A stretch of 64,000 bases of DNA from Microbispora siamensis (GTDB taxonomy: Bacteria > Actinomycetota > Actinomycetes > Streptosporangiales > Streptosporangiaceae), in NCBI RefSeq assembly GCF_016863095.1, contig NZ_BOOF01000016.1, positions 1 through 64,000 on the forward strand. The letters are read 5' to 3'. Position numbers and translations under genes: made by a program. Below are positions 54,457 to 62,939 of this stretch, one piece after another. The notes under the pieces are model-generated. The model was not told where the DNA came from. It searched no databases and saw only the letters and a program-made list of their open reading frames with translations. The first letter of the stretch is position 1, and every line of letters starts with the position of its first letter.

Positions 54457-57260
54457 GCACCTTCGACGCCCTGCGCGAGCAGCTTCTCGACGCCGCCGCG
54501 GCCTTCTCCGGCGGCAAGGACGCACCGCCTTCCCAGACCCTGGCCGGCATCCTGTCCGGCATGGTCGACGACGTCGACCGCATGCTGCGCGAGGAGCTGG
54601 AGATCTTCCCGGTGTGCCACCACTCGCCGGCCTCCGCCCTGGCCATGACCCGGCGGCTGCGCGACAAGCGGCCCAAGGTGGTCTACCTGGAGCTGTGCGA
54701 GGACCTGCGCCCGCTCCTGGACGAGCTGCGCAACTGCCGGCTGCCGGTGGCGCTGCAGGCGTTCGCCACCCAGCTCGACGGGTTCCCGCCCGGCTCCGGA
54801 CCGCTCAGCGTGATCGCGCCGGTCACGGAGGCGTCGGCGGAGTATCAGGCCATCGCGTACGCGCTCGACACCCCCGGCGTCGAGATCGTGCTGGTCGACC
54901 GCTCGGTGGACCACGTCTTCCAGTGGCTGCCCCAGGAGACCGACGGCTCGGCTCCGCAGGAGTCCGGCTCGATCGAAGACGCGCAGGGCGACGAGGTTGC
55001 GTTGCATGGGGACGCCGTGGGGGTCGAGATCGGCGACCTGCGGCCGCGCTTCGCCGAGCTGGAAAAGCACCTGCTGCACCACGGCAAGGTGCGGCACTGG
55101 TCGGAGTGGTGGGACCAGTACGTCGAGCAGCCGCTGACCGGGGCCGACTACGACACCTACCGCCAGGCGATGGCGCTGGTCGGCAGCCTGTTCCGGCGGC
55201 TGCGCCCCGACGGGGACGACCGCCTGGCCGTCGACGAGGAACGCGAGCGCTACATGTGGACGCGCATCCGCGAGCACCTCGCCGCGTCGGGCGCCGACCC
55301 CGCCGACTGCCTGTACGTGTGCGGGGCCTTCCACGCCGTCAGCACGGTCGCCGAGTTCGGCCTGCGGTCCGAGGCGCCGCCGTACGCGATCGGTCCGCGC
55401 ACGGGCACCCGCTGGCTCTACGGGCTGATCCCCTCCAGCCACTCCGCGATCGAGGCGCAGTTCGGCCTGGCCCAAGGTTCGGTGTCCATCGCCGCCGCCA
55501 CCTGGGCCAAGGCGGTCAAGCGCGGAGGCGTCACGCCTTACCGGCTGGAGGGACAGGAGGGCGGACGCGGGAAGCGGGCCGCCAAAGCGGCCAAGGCCGC
55601 ACCGCCCGTCGCCGAGCCGGAGGCCGACCGGCTGTCGGGGTTCCTCGCCACCCCGCCCGCGCTCGACGGGCTGGACGAGGACGAACTGCGCGGATGGTGC
55701 GTCGACATCGTGCGGCTGGCCCGCCGCAACGGCTATCTGGCCAGCACGGCCGACGCCATCGCCGTGTTCGAGACGTCGATCCTGCTCGCCGGATTGCGCG
55801 GCCGGGCCAGGCCCACGCCGTACGACTTCGCCGACGCGGCCGTCACCTGCATCGAGAAGGACGTGGTGCCGGGCCGCCGGGACGTCCGCCGCCTGTGCGA
55901 GATCCTCCTGGGCGGCGACAAGATCGGGATGGTCGGCTACGACGCGCTGCCCCCGCTGGCCCGCGACGTGTACGACCGGCTGGAGCCCCTCGGGCTCGAC
56001 CTGACCAAGCGCACCCAGCAGCGGGTGCTGCTCGACCTCAAGGCGGATCCCGAGCTGGAGCCGTGCTCCGACCTGCTGTGGACGCTGCGTTACCTGCTGC
56101 CCGACGGTGCGATCCGGCCGATCATGGGGGCGCGCCGCCTCGGCGAGCGGCCGATCCAGGAGAGCTGGGACGTCGCGCTCGGCCGGCACCAGCGGGAGAT
56201 CATCGAGCTGGGCTACGAGGGTGTCACGGTCGAACAGGTGCTGGAGCAGCGGCTGCGCCGCCGGGCGTGGGATCCCCAGGCCACGGCGGGAGTCGCGCTC
56301 GCGGCCGTCGAGGACGCCATCCTCTACCTGGGCGGCCGCCGTCTCGCCGGCGAGCTCGGCGCCCGCGCCGTCGAGCTGCTGGCCGCCGAGCGCACCGTGG
56401 ACGACGCACCCGAGGTGCTGCGCCGGATCAGGCGGCTGCTGACCTACTACCGGGCGAGCGAACCGGAGCTGCCCGCCTGGTGCGAGGACTTCGTCACGGC
56501 CGGATACGCCCACTACTGCACGCTGCTGCCCACCGCCTTCGCCGACGACGACACCGGCGTGCGTCAGGTCGGCGCGATGCTCGGCTTCCTGTTCACGCTG
56601 GAGAGCCTCGCGCTGTCGCTGGGCTGCGACCGGGCCCAGCTCGAACTGGCCGTACGGCAGTCGCACCCGCGGGCCCCGGCCAAGGTCGCGCTGCTGTGGG
56701 CGGCGCAGACGCAGCTCGGCCTGCTGACCAGGGAGGAACTGCGCGCCCGCTGCGACGAGCTGCTGGCCAACCCGCTCGTCGTCCCGGCCTATCCGCTCTA
56801 TGTCAGCGGGTTCGTCCAGGCGCTCGACCCCGTCCCCGGCCTCGCGCCGTTCGTGGTCGAGGCGCTGTCGAAGGCCTTCGCGCGGCTGCCCGACCCCGTC
56901 CTGCTGCCGTGGCTGCCGACGTTGATCACGACGTTGCGCCGGCACGCGCCTGAGCTGGTCCCCGCGCTCGTCCGCGAGGCCGGCCGGACCTTCCCCGGCG
57001 CTCTGGCCGAGCTGGACACGTGGATCCCGCCGTGGGAACGGCCGGCCGCACCGGCGCGCAGGGCCCGGGCGGCAGCCGCGCCGAGCGGGCCGGTGTCCGC
57101 GCTGCTGGCCCGGCATCCGCAGGCGTGCGACGCCGTGGCCGCGCTGCTCGGCTGCACGGCGGAGTGGGGGAGCGCCGAGCGGGAGAACGGCGAGGTGGCG
57201 GCCCTGCTCGCCCGGCACCCGGCGACGACCGGCGCGGTCGCGGCCCTGCTGTGCCTCTGA
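54453..57260 (+). CDS. DUF5682 protein of the MoxR-VWA operon (YehM-like)
   Basis: 935 aa. The N-terminal part (about 45-340) shows FPVCHHSPASALAMTR, KVVYLELCEDLRPLLDEL and LYVCGAFHAVST, spaced like the motifs of ChaN/TraB/EreA-type enzymes, which I infer to be related. The rest is mostly helical with no recognised domain. The AAA-VWA-SWIM-DUF5682 set is what links it to YehM. ATG 54453 overlaps the AAA stop. No signal peptide or membrane helix is visible. The product may be the effector or client handled by the ATPase. Confidence 0.88.
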   Translation: MSTFDALREQLLDAAAAFSGGKDAPPSQTLAGILSGMVDDVDRMLREELEIFPVCHHSPASALAMTRRLRDKRPKVVYLELCEDLRPLLDELRNCRLPVALQAFATQLDGFPPGSGPLSVIAPVTEASAEYQAIAYALDTPGVEIVLVDRSVDHVFQWLPQETDGSAPQESGSIEDAQGDEVALHGDAVGVEIGDLRPRFAELEKHLLHHGKVRHWSEWWDQYVEQPLTGADYDTYRQAMALVGSLFRRLRPDGDDRLAVDEERERYMWTRIREHLAASGADPADCLYVCGAFHAVSTVAEFGLRSEAPPYAIGPRTGTRWLYGLIPSSHSAIEAQFGLAQGSVSIAAATWAKAVKRGGVTPYRLEGQEGGRGKRAAKAAKAAPPVAEPEADRLSGFLATPPALDGLDEDELRGWCVDIVRLARRNGYLASTADAIAVFETSILLAGLRGRARPTPYDFADAAVTCIEKDVVPGRRDVRRLCEILLGGDKIGMVGYDALPPLARDVYDRLEPLGLDLTKRTQQRVLLDLKADPELEPCSDLLWTLRYLLPDGAIRPIMGARRLGERPIQESWDVALGRHQREIIELGYEGVTVEQVLEQRLRRRAWDPQATAGVALAAVEDAILYLGGRRLAGELGARAVELLAAERTVDDAPEVLRRIRRLLTYYRASEPELPAWCEDFVTAGYAHYCTLLPTAFADDDTGVRQVGAMLGFLFTLESLALSLGCDRAQLELAVRQSHPRAPAKVALLWAAQTQLGLLTREELRARCDELLANPLVVPAYPLYVSGFVQALDPVPGLAPFVVEALSKAFARLPDPVLLPWLPTLITTLRRHAPELVPALVREAGRTFPGALAELDTWIPPWERPAAPARRARAAAAPSGPVSALLARHPQACDAVAALLGCTAEWGSAERENGEVAALLARHPATTGAVAALLCL

Positions 57261-57273
57261 ACGATGCCCGCGT

Positions 57274-58134
57274 TCAGGCGGTGGTGGCGTCGGCGAGCAG
57301 GTCAGGGACGAGCGAGGCGAGGATCGCCTGGTCCTCCTCACGGCGGGGGGCGTACTCCGTGATCCCCAGGCCGGCGAGGAGAAAACGGGCCGTCAGCGCG
57401 CGTACGGCGTCCCGCAACGCCGTGACGGACAGACCGCCGGCCTCGGGGTAGCTGAGCGACCCGAACTCCTCCGGATCGAGAACGTCGAGGTCGATGTGGA
57501 TGTAGACGGCGGTGCCCCCGGCGGCGGCGACGGCCGGGACCAGGACGCCGGGGTCGGCTGTCAGCTCGGGCACGGTGTGCCAGACGAGGCCCGCGTCGGT
57601 GGCGTAGGCCAGCTCCGCCGGATCCAGCGCGCGGACCCCGGCGAGGATCACCTGCCGGGGACGCAGAGCCCGCGCCGGGACCAGATCGGGATGCCCATCG
57701 CCCAGCAAGGTGCGCAGGACCATGCCATGGAAGGCGTGCGAAGGTGAGGAGCCGGGTGTGTTGAGATCGCCATGGGCGTCGAACCAGACGACGACGAGCC
57801 CGTCGCCGTGTCGCGCCAGGGCGGCCGACACCGGCTCCACCTCCACCCCGCAGTCGCCGCCTACCGTGACGACCGTGGCCGCGCCGCACTCGGCGAGCGC
57901 GGCGCGGGTGCGGGCGGCGACGGCGGTGAGGACGTCCAGGGCCCGGACGCCGTCCCCCTCGGCGCCCGCGCTGTCCGGAACGGGCACCCGCACGGCCCGC
58001 ATGGACGGTTCTGCGGACGTCACGGTGGACGCCACCAGGGAGGTCAGCCGTTCGGCGCCGAGGGAGAGGAGCCGGGCGTCGCCGACGCTCGACCCCTGCC
58101 ATTGGGGCACCTGAACGACCGCGGTCGGAAGCAC
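57274..58134 (-). CDS. Arginase/agmatinase family protein
   Basis: 286 aa ureohydrolase fold. The metal motifs are VVWFDAHGDLNTP (DAHxD) and HIDLDVLDPEEFG (DxDxxDP). The first motif, normally GGDHS, reads GGDCGVE, so one manganese ligand is Cys instead of His; I recall this variant in some actinobacterial members. Substrate could be arginine, agmatine, formiminoglutamate or another guanidine. GTG 58134 is the likely start. It is convergent with the DUF5682 gene, 13 nt apart. Confidence 0.88.
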   Translation of the reverse strand: MLPTAVVQVPQWQGSSVGDARLLSLGAERLTSLVASTVTSAEPSMRAVRVPVPDSAGAEGDGVRALDVLTAVAARTRAALAECGAATVVTVGGDCGVEVEPVSAALARHGDGLVVVWFDAHGDLNTPGSSPSHAFHGMVLRTLLGDGHPDLVPARALRPRQVILAGVRALDPAELAYATDAGLVWHTVPELTADPGVLVPAVAAAGGTAVYIHIDLDVLDPEEFGSLSYPEAGGLSVTALRDAVRALTARFLLAGLGITEYAPRREEDQAILASLVPDLLADATTA

Positions 58135-58197
58135 CGTCCGATCATTCCATGCCGATGCCCACCAGGGCAGGGGCGGTGCCCGTCGTGCCCGGAGGCG

Positions 58198-59223
58198 CTA
58201 CCAGTCGCCGTCGCCGCCCTCCTCCTCGTCGTCCTCGAAGATCTCCTCGACGATCTCGCCGGCCACGAGGCCGCCGACGATCCCGGCCGCACCGGCCGCG
58301 GCCACCGCACCCCAGCCCGGGCCGTCCCGGTGCTCGTAGTGGCCGCCGTGCCCGTAACCGTGCCCGTGGTCCCCGTGCCCATAGCCGTGGTCCCCGTGCC
58401 CGTAACCGTGCGCGTAGCCGCCGTGGTGATCGCCGTACGGCGCACCGTGGTGGGCGCCGTACTGGGTGAGCCCGGTCAGCCAGCGGTCGATCTCGCCCGG
58501 CCAGTCCGTGCGCGCCGCGTCGTCGTGACTGACGCGGAAGCGGCCGATGGCGTCGCCGGAGTAACGTCCCGCCCGCTTGTCGGCCTCCAGGATCACCTCC
58601 AGACCCGCGGGGTCGGCCACGAAGGTGAGCTCGACCTCCCCCACCACACCCGCGTGCCGCGGGGGCGGGTAGAACTCGATCTCCTGGTAGAACGGCAGCT
58701 CCTGGCGCACGCCGTACAGGTGGCCGGCCTCCAGGTCGGCCGACTTGAAGGCGAAACCGAGCTGGAGGAACGCCTCCAGGATGCGGCGCTGCGAGGGGAG
58801 CGGCTCGACGGCGATCGGGTCGAGGTCGCCCTTGTCGACGGCCTTCGCGATGCCCACCTCGGTGCGTACGCCGAGCGCCATGCCGGTCAGGCGCTGTCCG
58901 TCGATCTCGCTGATCGGGGTCTCCCACGGCACCGGGATCTGGAAGGGGATGCTCCGGTTCTCGCCCTGGCGCAGGGTGAACGGACCGGACACCCGGGCGC
59001 GGGAGAATTCGGCGAGCCCCGTGCTCTCGCCGGCGCCGTGCTCGATCTCCACCCCGGCGACCAGGCCGAGAGTGATGTCCTCGATCTCGGCGTCGAAGTC
59101 GCCGCCGGACAGTCTCACCTCGCCCGTGAGCACGCCGCCCGGCCGGACTCGTGGGGTGGTCAGTACGGTGTCCACCGAGGGGGCGCCCACCCCGAGAGCG
59201 CCCAGCATCCGCTTGAAGACCAC
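58198..59223 (-). CDS. Spo0M family protein with His-rich tail
   Basis: 341 aa from GTG 59223 (GGGAG upstream). Residues about 1-250 are an arrestin-like Spo0M domain (VDTVLTTPRVRPGGVLTGEVRL, PFQIPVPWETP, LGFAFKSADLEAG, QEIEFYPPP). A tail rich in His, Gly, Tyr and Asp (about 255-300) follows, then a Gly/Ala hydrophobic stretch (VAAAGAAGIVGGLVAGEIV) and an acidic end. Spo0M influences sporulation and cell division in Bacillus. The tail might bind metal ions; the hydrophobic stretch could touch membrane. Confidence 0.9.
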   Translation of the reverse strand: MVFKRMLGALGVGAPSVDTVLTTPRVRPGGVLTGEVRLSGGDFDAEIEDITLGLVAGVEIEHGAGESTGLAEFSRARVSGPFTLRQGENRSIPFQIPVPWETPISEIDGQRLTGMALGVRTEVGIAKAVDKGDLDPIAVEPLPSQRRILEAFLQLGFAFKSADLEAGHLYGVRQELPFYQEIEFYPPPRHAGVVGEVELTFVADPAGLEVILEADKRAGRYSGDAIGRFRVSHDDAARTDWPGEIDRWLTGLTQYGAHHGAPYGDHHGGYAHGYGHGDHGYGHGDHGHGYGHGGHYEHRDGPGWGAVAAAGAAGIVGGLVAGEIVEEIFEDDEEEGGDGDW

Positions 59224-59321
59224 GTGTTTCTCCCTGTCGACGGTCGATGAGGTCCGCCCACCTGAACGATCAAGAGCCCTGGCCGGGTTCCGGCCGCCGG
59301 TAAAGATCACCCTTCCGAGGA

Positions 59322-59640
59322 TCACGATCTCGCCGGCGCGGCGCGGACGTCGGGGACGTGCAGCTCACGCACCCTCGGGAACAGCACGGCCGGCATGGAG
59401 ACCAGCACCACCATCACGCCGCACCCGATCAGGGCGGGCCGCGGTCCGATCGTCACGGCCGGCGGGCCGGCCACCAGCATGCCCAGAGGGCCGAGCATCA
59501 GGGAACCGAGCGAATCGTAGGAACTGACCCGGGACAGCGACTCACCCGGGATCTCCCGCTGGACCGTGGTGTTCCACAGCACGCCGTAGATGTCGAAGCA
59601 GACGCCGGCCCGTAGATCGGCGAGCACCGAGCAGGCGCCG
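59322..59640 (-). pseudogene. C-terminal remnant of an MFS exporter
   Basis: About 105 residues match the last helices of EntS-like exporters: VLWNTTVQREIPGESLSRVSSYDSLGSL, LGPLGMLVAGPP, and ALIGCGVMVVLVSMPAVLF. The first ten or so helices are missing and upstream sequence does not continue the frame sensibly. A plus-strand stretch at 59641-59720 reads RELLLLGTAALFQAHLRKRR, perhaps the tail of another lost gene, marking a deletion junction. Confidence 0.7.
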
Positions 59641-59787
59641 CCGCTGGAACCTTGACCGGGGGGACCGGGAACTGCTCCTGCTCGGGACGGCCGCGCTGTT
59701 CCAGGCGCACCTGCGGAAGCGACGCTTCCGAGAAAGTTTTCCGTCAATTTTACTCAAAAGAGCATGTTTGGGATTGTTCTCCATTTG

Positions 59788-59804
59788 GCTCCCAGAGTGG
59801 GAGC
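59788..59804. promoter_or_regulatory. Short palindrome before the LPG-synthase-type gene
   Basis: GCTCCCA and TGGGAGC flank a 3-nt centre in an AT-rich patch (59720-59800), 25 nt before GTG 59830. It is a possible operator or leader hairpin. Confidence 0.4.
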
Positions 59805-59829
59805 TATACGACGGAGGTGGCGAATCGGC

Positions 59830-60864
59830 GTGGAGAACACTCCGGCGGAGGCAGATGTGGCGAGGGGCCGCGCGCCCAGGGGCAGGGTCGTCATGTCGCT
59901 GATCTCCCTGGCGCTGGCGGCCGTGCTCATCTCCTTCCTGCCGCACCTCACCGGAGTCACCTGGGGGCAGCTCGACGAGCGCCTCGTGCGGGTCGGCTGG
60001 GGCGCGATGGCGGTGCTCACGGCGCTGTGGCTGGCCGGGCTCTGGGCGTACTCCAACGTGGTGAGCGACTCCCTGCCCGGGTTGAGCAGGCGCCGGGCGA
60101 TGCTGGTCAACTGCGTCGGCAGCGGCGCCAGCAACGTGCTGCCGTTCGGCGGGGCCGTGGGCGTGGCCATGACCTTCACCATGATGACCAGGTGGGGCTT
60201 CGGGCGGCGGCCGGTGGCGGCCTCGACGGTCGTGACGGGCGTGTGGAACCTGCTGTCGCGCTTCCTGCTCCCCGCCGTGGGACTCGTCTGCCTGGTCGGC
60301 GCGGGATACATGCCGGACCGCCGGCTGGCGGCGGCCGCCGGGGTCGGCGGCGCGTTGCTCATCGGTGTCGTCGTCGCCATGTCGGCCGCCCTCCAGCGGG
60401 AGACGGTGGCCGACCTGCTGGGGCGGGGCCTGGATCGGGTGGTCCGGTTCCTGCCGCTCCGGCGGAAGCCGTGCCTGCGCGACTTCCTGCTCGACCTGCG
60501 TCACTCCACCATCGAGATCACTCGTACGCGGTGGCCCCGGCTCACGCTCGGCATGGTCGCCTACATGGCGCTGCAGTGCGTCCTGTTCATCGGATGCCTG
60601 CACGCGACCGGCGCCGAGGTCGCCATCCCCGAGGCGGTCGCGGCCTTCGCGATCAACCGGGTGCTGACCACCGCGGTCGTCACGCCGGGCGGATCGGGGA
60701 TCAGCGAGTCGGCGACGGCGCTGGCGTTGATCGGCTTCGGCGTCGCGCCCGGGGCGGCCACGGCGGCGGTGCTGCTGTTCTGGTTCTTCGCCCACCTGAT
60801 CGAGATCCCGGTGGGCTGGTTCGCCTGGAGCATCTGGTCGCTGACCGCACGCGCACGGCCGTGA
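59830..60864 (+). CDS. Lysylphosphatidylglycerol synthase TM-region (UPF0104) protein
   Basis: 344 aa from GTG 59830 (GGAGGTGG upstream). About eight membrane helices are predicted. Family landmarks are LVNCVGSGASNVLPFGGAVG, STVVTGVWNLLSRFLLP, and AINRVLTTAVVTPGGSGISESA. The domain matches the flippase part of MprF but lacks the aminoacyl-transfer domain, so a lipid-transport or related role is likely. It is convergent with the second DedA gene. Confidence 0.9.
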   Translation: MENTPAEADVARGRAPRGRVVMSLISLALAAVLISFLPHLTGVTWGQLDERLVRVGWGAMAVLTALWLAGLWAYSNVVSDSLPGLSRRRAMLVNCVGSGASNVLPFGGAVGVAMTFTMMTRWGFGRRPVAASTVVTGVWNLLSRFLLPAVGLVCLVGAGYMPDRRLAAAAGVGGALLIGVVVAMSAALQRETVADLLGRGLDRVVRFLPLRRKPCLRDFLLDLRHSTIEITRTRWPRLTLGMVAYMALQCVLFIGCLHATGAEVAIPEAVAAFAINRVLTTAVVTPGGSGISESATALALIGFGVAPGAATAAVLLFWFFAHLIEIPVGWFAWSIWSLTARARP

Positions 60865-60901
60865 GCACGCGATCTGCACCTTGAGGTGTTGGCGGTCGCG
60901 G

Positions 60902-61609
60902 CTACCTCTTTACCGGGCGGCCGGAGGGTGCGGCCCTGGCACACTCCGGCCCGGCACACCCCGCCCTGGCACACTCCGCCCCGGCACACTCCGTGACCGG
61001 CGAGCGCGGCCGGGTCAGCCGGTGCAGGCCCAGGCCGGCGGCGGCCAGCACGGCCAGGCCGGCCACGGCCAGGAGGCCGACCCGCCCGGAGACCCGCTCC
61101 ACCAGCTCGTACGAGCCTCCCGCGGCGTACCCGAGCCCCACCGTGCCCGCCCCCCAGGCCAGGCCGCCGGGCACCTCGAAGGCGAGGAATCTCGCGTACG
61201 GCAGGCGTCCCATGCCGGCCAGCATGGGGACCAGGGCGCGCAGCAGACCGACCCAGCGGCCGAAGAGAACGGCCCATCCGCCGCGCCGCCGCAGGTAGTC
61301 CTCGGTGCGGTCCCATCGCTCCACGCTCACCCGGCGGCCCAGCCGGCTGTCGCGCACGCGGGGCCCCAGCCGCCTGCCGATCCGGTAGCTGATCGAATCC
61401 CCGGCGACCGCGCCCACGCCGGCCACGGCCATCATGAGAGGCAGGCTCACGTGCCCCGTGAAGGCGAGGAATCCGGCCATCAACAGGGTGAGCTCACCCG
61501 GCACCAGCAGCCCGACGAGCGCCGCCGTCTCCGCGCAGGCCATCAGCCCGACCATCAGGTAGGCCCACGGGCCCGCCACCGCCATGAACTGGTGCAGCCC
61601 CTGCGTCAT
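60902..61609 (-). CDS. DedA family membrane protein with Cys-repeat tail
   Basis: 235 aa from ATG 61609. LMACAETAALVGLLVPGELTLL near residue 20 and the re-entrant region GRWVGLLRALVPMLAGMGR near 105 are DedA signatures; four to five helices are predicted. After the last helix an unusual tail repeats five-residue units ending in Cys (AGAEC, ARAGC, AGPEC), encoded by a 15-bp minisatellite. The tail is likely cytoplasmic. It might bind metal or be a recent expansion without function. Confidence 0.88.
   Translation of the reverse strand: MTQGLHQFMAVAGPWAYLMVGLMACAETAALVGLLVPGELTLLMAGFLAFTGHVSLPLMMAVAGVGAVAGDSISYRIGRRLGPRVRDSRLGRRVSVERWDRTEDYLRRRGGWAVLFGRWVGLLRALVPMLAGMGRLPYARFLAFEVPGGLAWGAGTVGLGYAAGGSYELVERVSGRVGLLAVAGLAVLAAAGLGLHRLTRPRSPVTECAGAECARAGCAGPECARAAPSGRPVKR
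60936..60995 (-). repeat. 15-bp minisatellite at the 3' end of the DedA gene
   Basis: Four units of 15 bp (60936-60950, 60951-60965, 60966-60980, 60981-60995), each of the form CYGGCACACYCCGBS on the plus strand, encode the Cys-ending pentapeptides of the tail. Confidence 0.8.
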
Positions 61610-61722
61610 CGGATGCCCCCCGCCGCCGCGACGACTGTCTCCCCACAATGCACGTCACAAGGGGAACGCCAGTAGCTCGCGGCGGGAAAACCTCGGTAAG
61701 CGTCGAGGCCGCAGGGAAAACG

Positions 61723-62607
61723 TCAGATGGTGCCGGAGAACGTGTCGCATTGGGCGGGGGCGCCCGTCTTGTATCCCGTGGTGAACCATTTCACCCGCTG
61801 CCGTGAGCTTCCGTGCGTCCACCCCTCGGGGTCCACCCTGCCCTGGGCGCGCTCCTGGATCCTGTCGTCGCCCACCGCCGCCGCGGCGTCCAGGGCCTCC
61901 TGGATGTCCGCCGCGGTGAACGGGCCCTCGTAGAACCCCGTGTCGACCGCGTTCTTCGCCCACACCCCCGCGTAGCAGTCCGCCTGAAGCTCCAGCCGTA
62001 CGGAGGCGCTGTCCGCCCCCCGGCTGTCGCCGCCGACCCGCCGGGTGGTGCCGAGCAGGTTCTGCACGTGGTGGCCGTACTCGTGACCGATCACGTACGC
62101 CTGGGCGAACGGCCCGCCCTTGGCGCCGAACTGGCTCTCCAGCTCCTTGAAGAAGCCCAGGTCGAGGTAGATCTTGCTGTCGGCCGGGCAGTAGAAGGGG
62201 CCGACGGCCGAGCTCGCCTGGCCGCAGCCGGTGCTCACGGCCTTGGTGAACAGGACGGTCCGCGCGTTGCGGTACGGCTGCTTGCCCCGCTCGGCGAAGG
62301 CGTCCCGCCAGTATTTCTGGACGCTGTTGACCACTCCCACCACGCGGCACTTCTCCGACTGGTCCGCGTCGCTGCCCTTCTTGCACTGTGCACTCAGGTC
62401 CGAGGCCGGACGCGCGCCTGTGGACCCGCCGGACGAGGAGCTTCCACCGCTGAGGAGATCGGCCGGGTTGACGCCCAGGACCAGGGCGACGACCAGCGCG
62501 ACGACACCGACGACGCCCCCGCCGATCGCGAGCCCGCCGCCCGGGAACCCTCCGCCGCCCTCCTCCACCTGTGACGCGTCGAGATCCACGTCGTCGCGGA
62601 AGTCCAT
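61723..62607 (-). CDS. YpfJ-like neutral zinc metallopeptidase
   Basis: 294 aa from ATG 62607. A short acidic N-terminus and Gly stretch precede one membrane helix (about 25-48, GGGVVGVVALVVALVLGV), a Ser/Gly linker and an extracytoplasmic peptidase domain. The zinc motif is VIGHEYGHHVQNLLG, with LELQADCYAGVWA supplying the third ligand region. The family (DUF2342-distinct, YpfJ/neutral zinc metallopeptidase) is widespread but poorly understood. Four cysteines in the ectodomain suggest disulfides. Confidence 0.92.
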   Translation of the reverse strand: MDFRDDVDLDASQVEEGGGGFPGGGLAIGGGVVGVVALVVALVLGVNPADLLSGGSSSSGGSTGARPASDLSAQCKKGSDADQSEKCRVVGVVNSVQKYWRDAFAERGKQPYRNARTVLFTKAVSTGCGQASSAVGPFYCPADSKIYLDLGFFKELESQFGAKGGPFAQAYVIGHEYGHHVQNLLGTTRRVGGDSRGADSASVRLELQADCYAGVWAKNAVDTGFYEGPFTAADIQEALDAAAAVGDDRIQERAQGRVDPEGWTHGSSRQRVKWFTTGYKTGAPAQCDTFSGTI

Positions 62608-62939
62608 CGCGCCCGCCTTCCTGTTCCGGGACCTGCCACGCCCTATGATCCCCGACGGCCGCCGCTCGCTCATCCGGCGCTTCCGCCAGCAGAAGTGCCC
62701 TTTCTGGACATTTAGGGATAAAAGCGCACGAAGTTCGTCACCGTGTTGCGCTTTGCGGAATTGCGAGCGTTGTGACCTAGTCGTTCCTGATTCGTAACGG
62801 ATGACCAGAATGAGGCGATAGTTCGTCTTTGCTTCAGTCCCTTCACGCACTTCGTTCACTCGCGAGATCCACTGTGACCGCTCGAGACCGCGCCGCTTTA
62901 TCGGCGCTTTATGCAACGTGATGGAAGGGACTGCACCTG
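62608..62939. other. 332-nt gene-free divergent promoter region
   Basis: This stretch separates the zinc peptidase from the secreted protein and is clearly AT-richer than its surroundings. Frames across it look non-coding. A GGAAGGGA ribosome site at its right end serves the next gene. No clean sigma-70 or ECF promoter pair could be picked out by eye. Confidence 0.6.
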
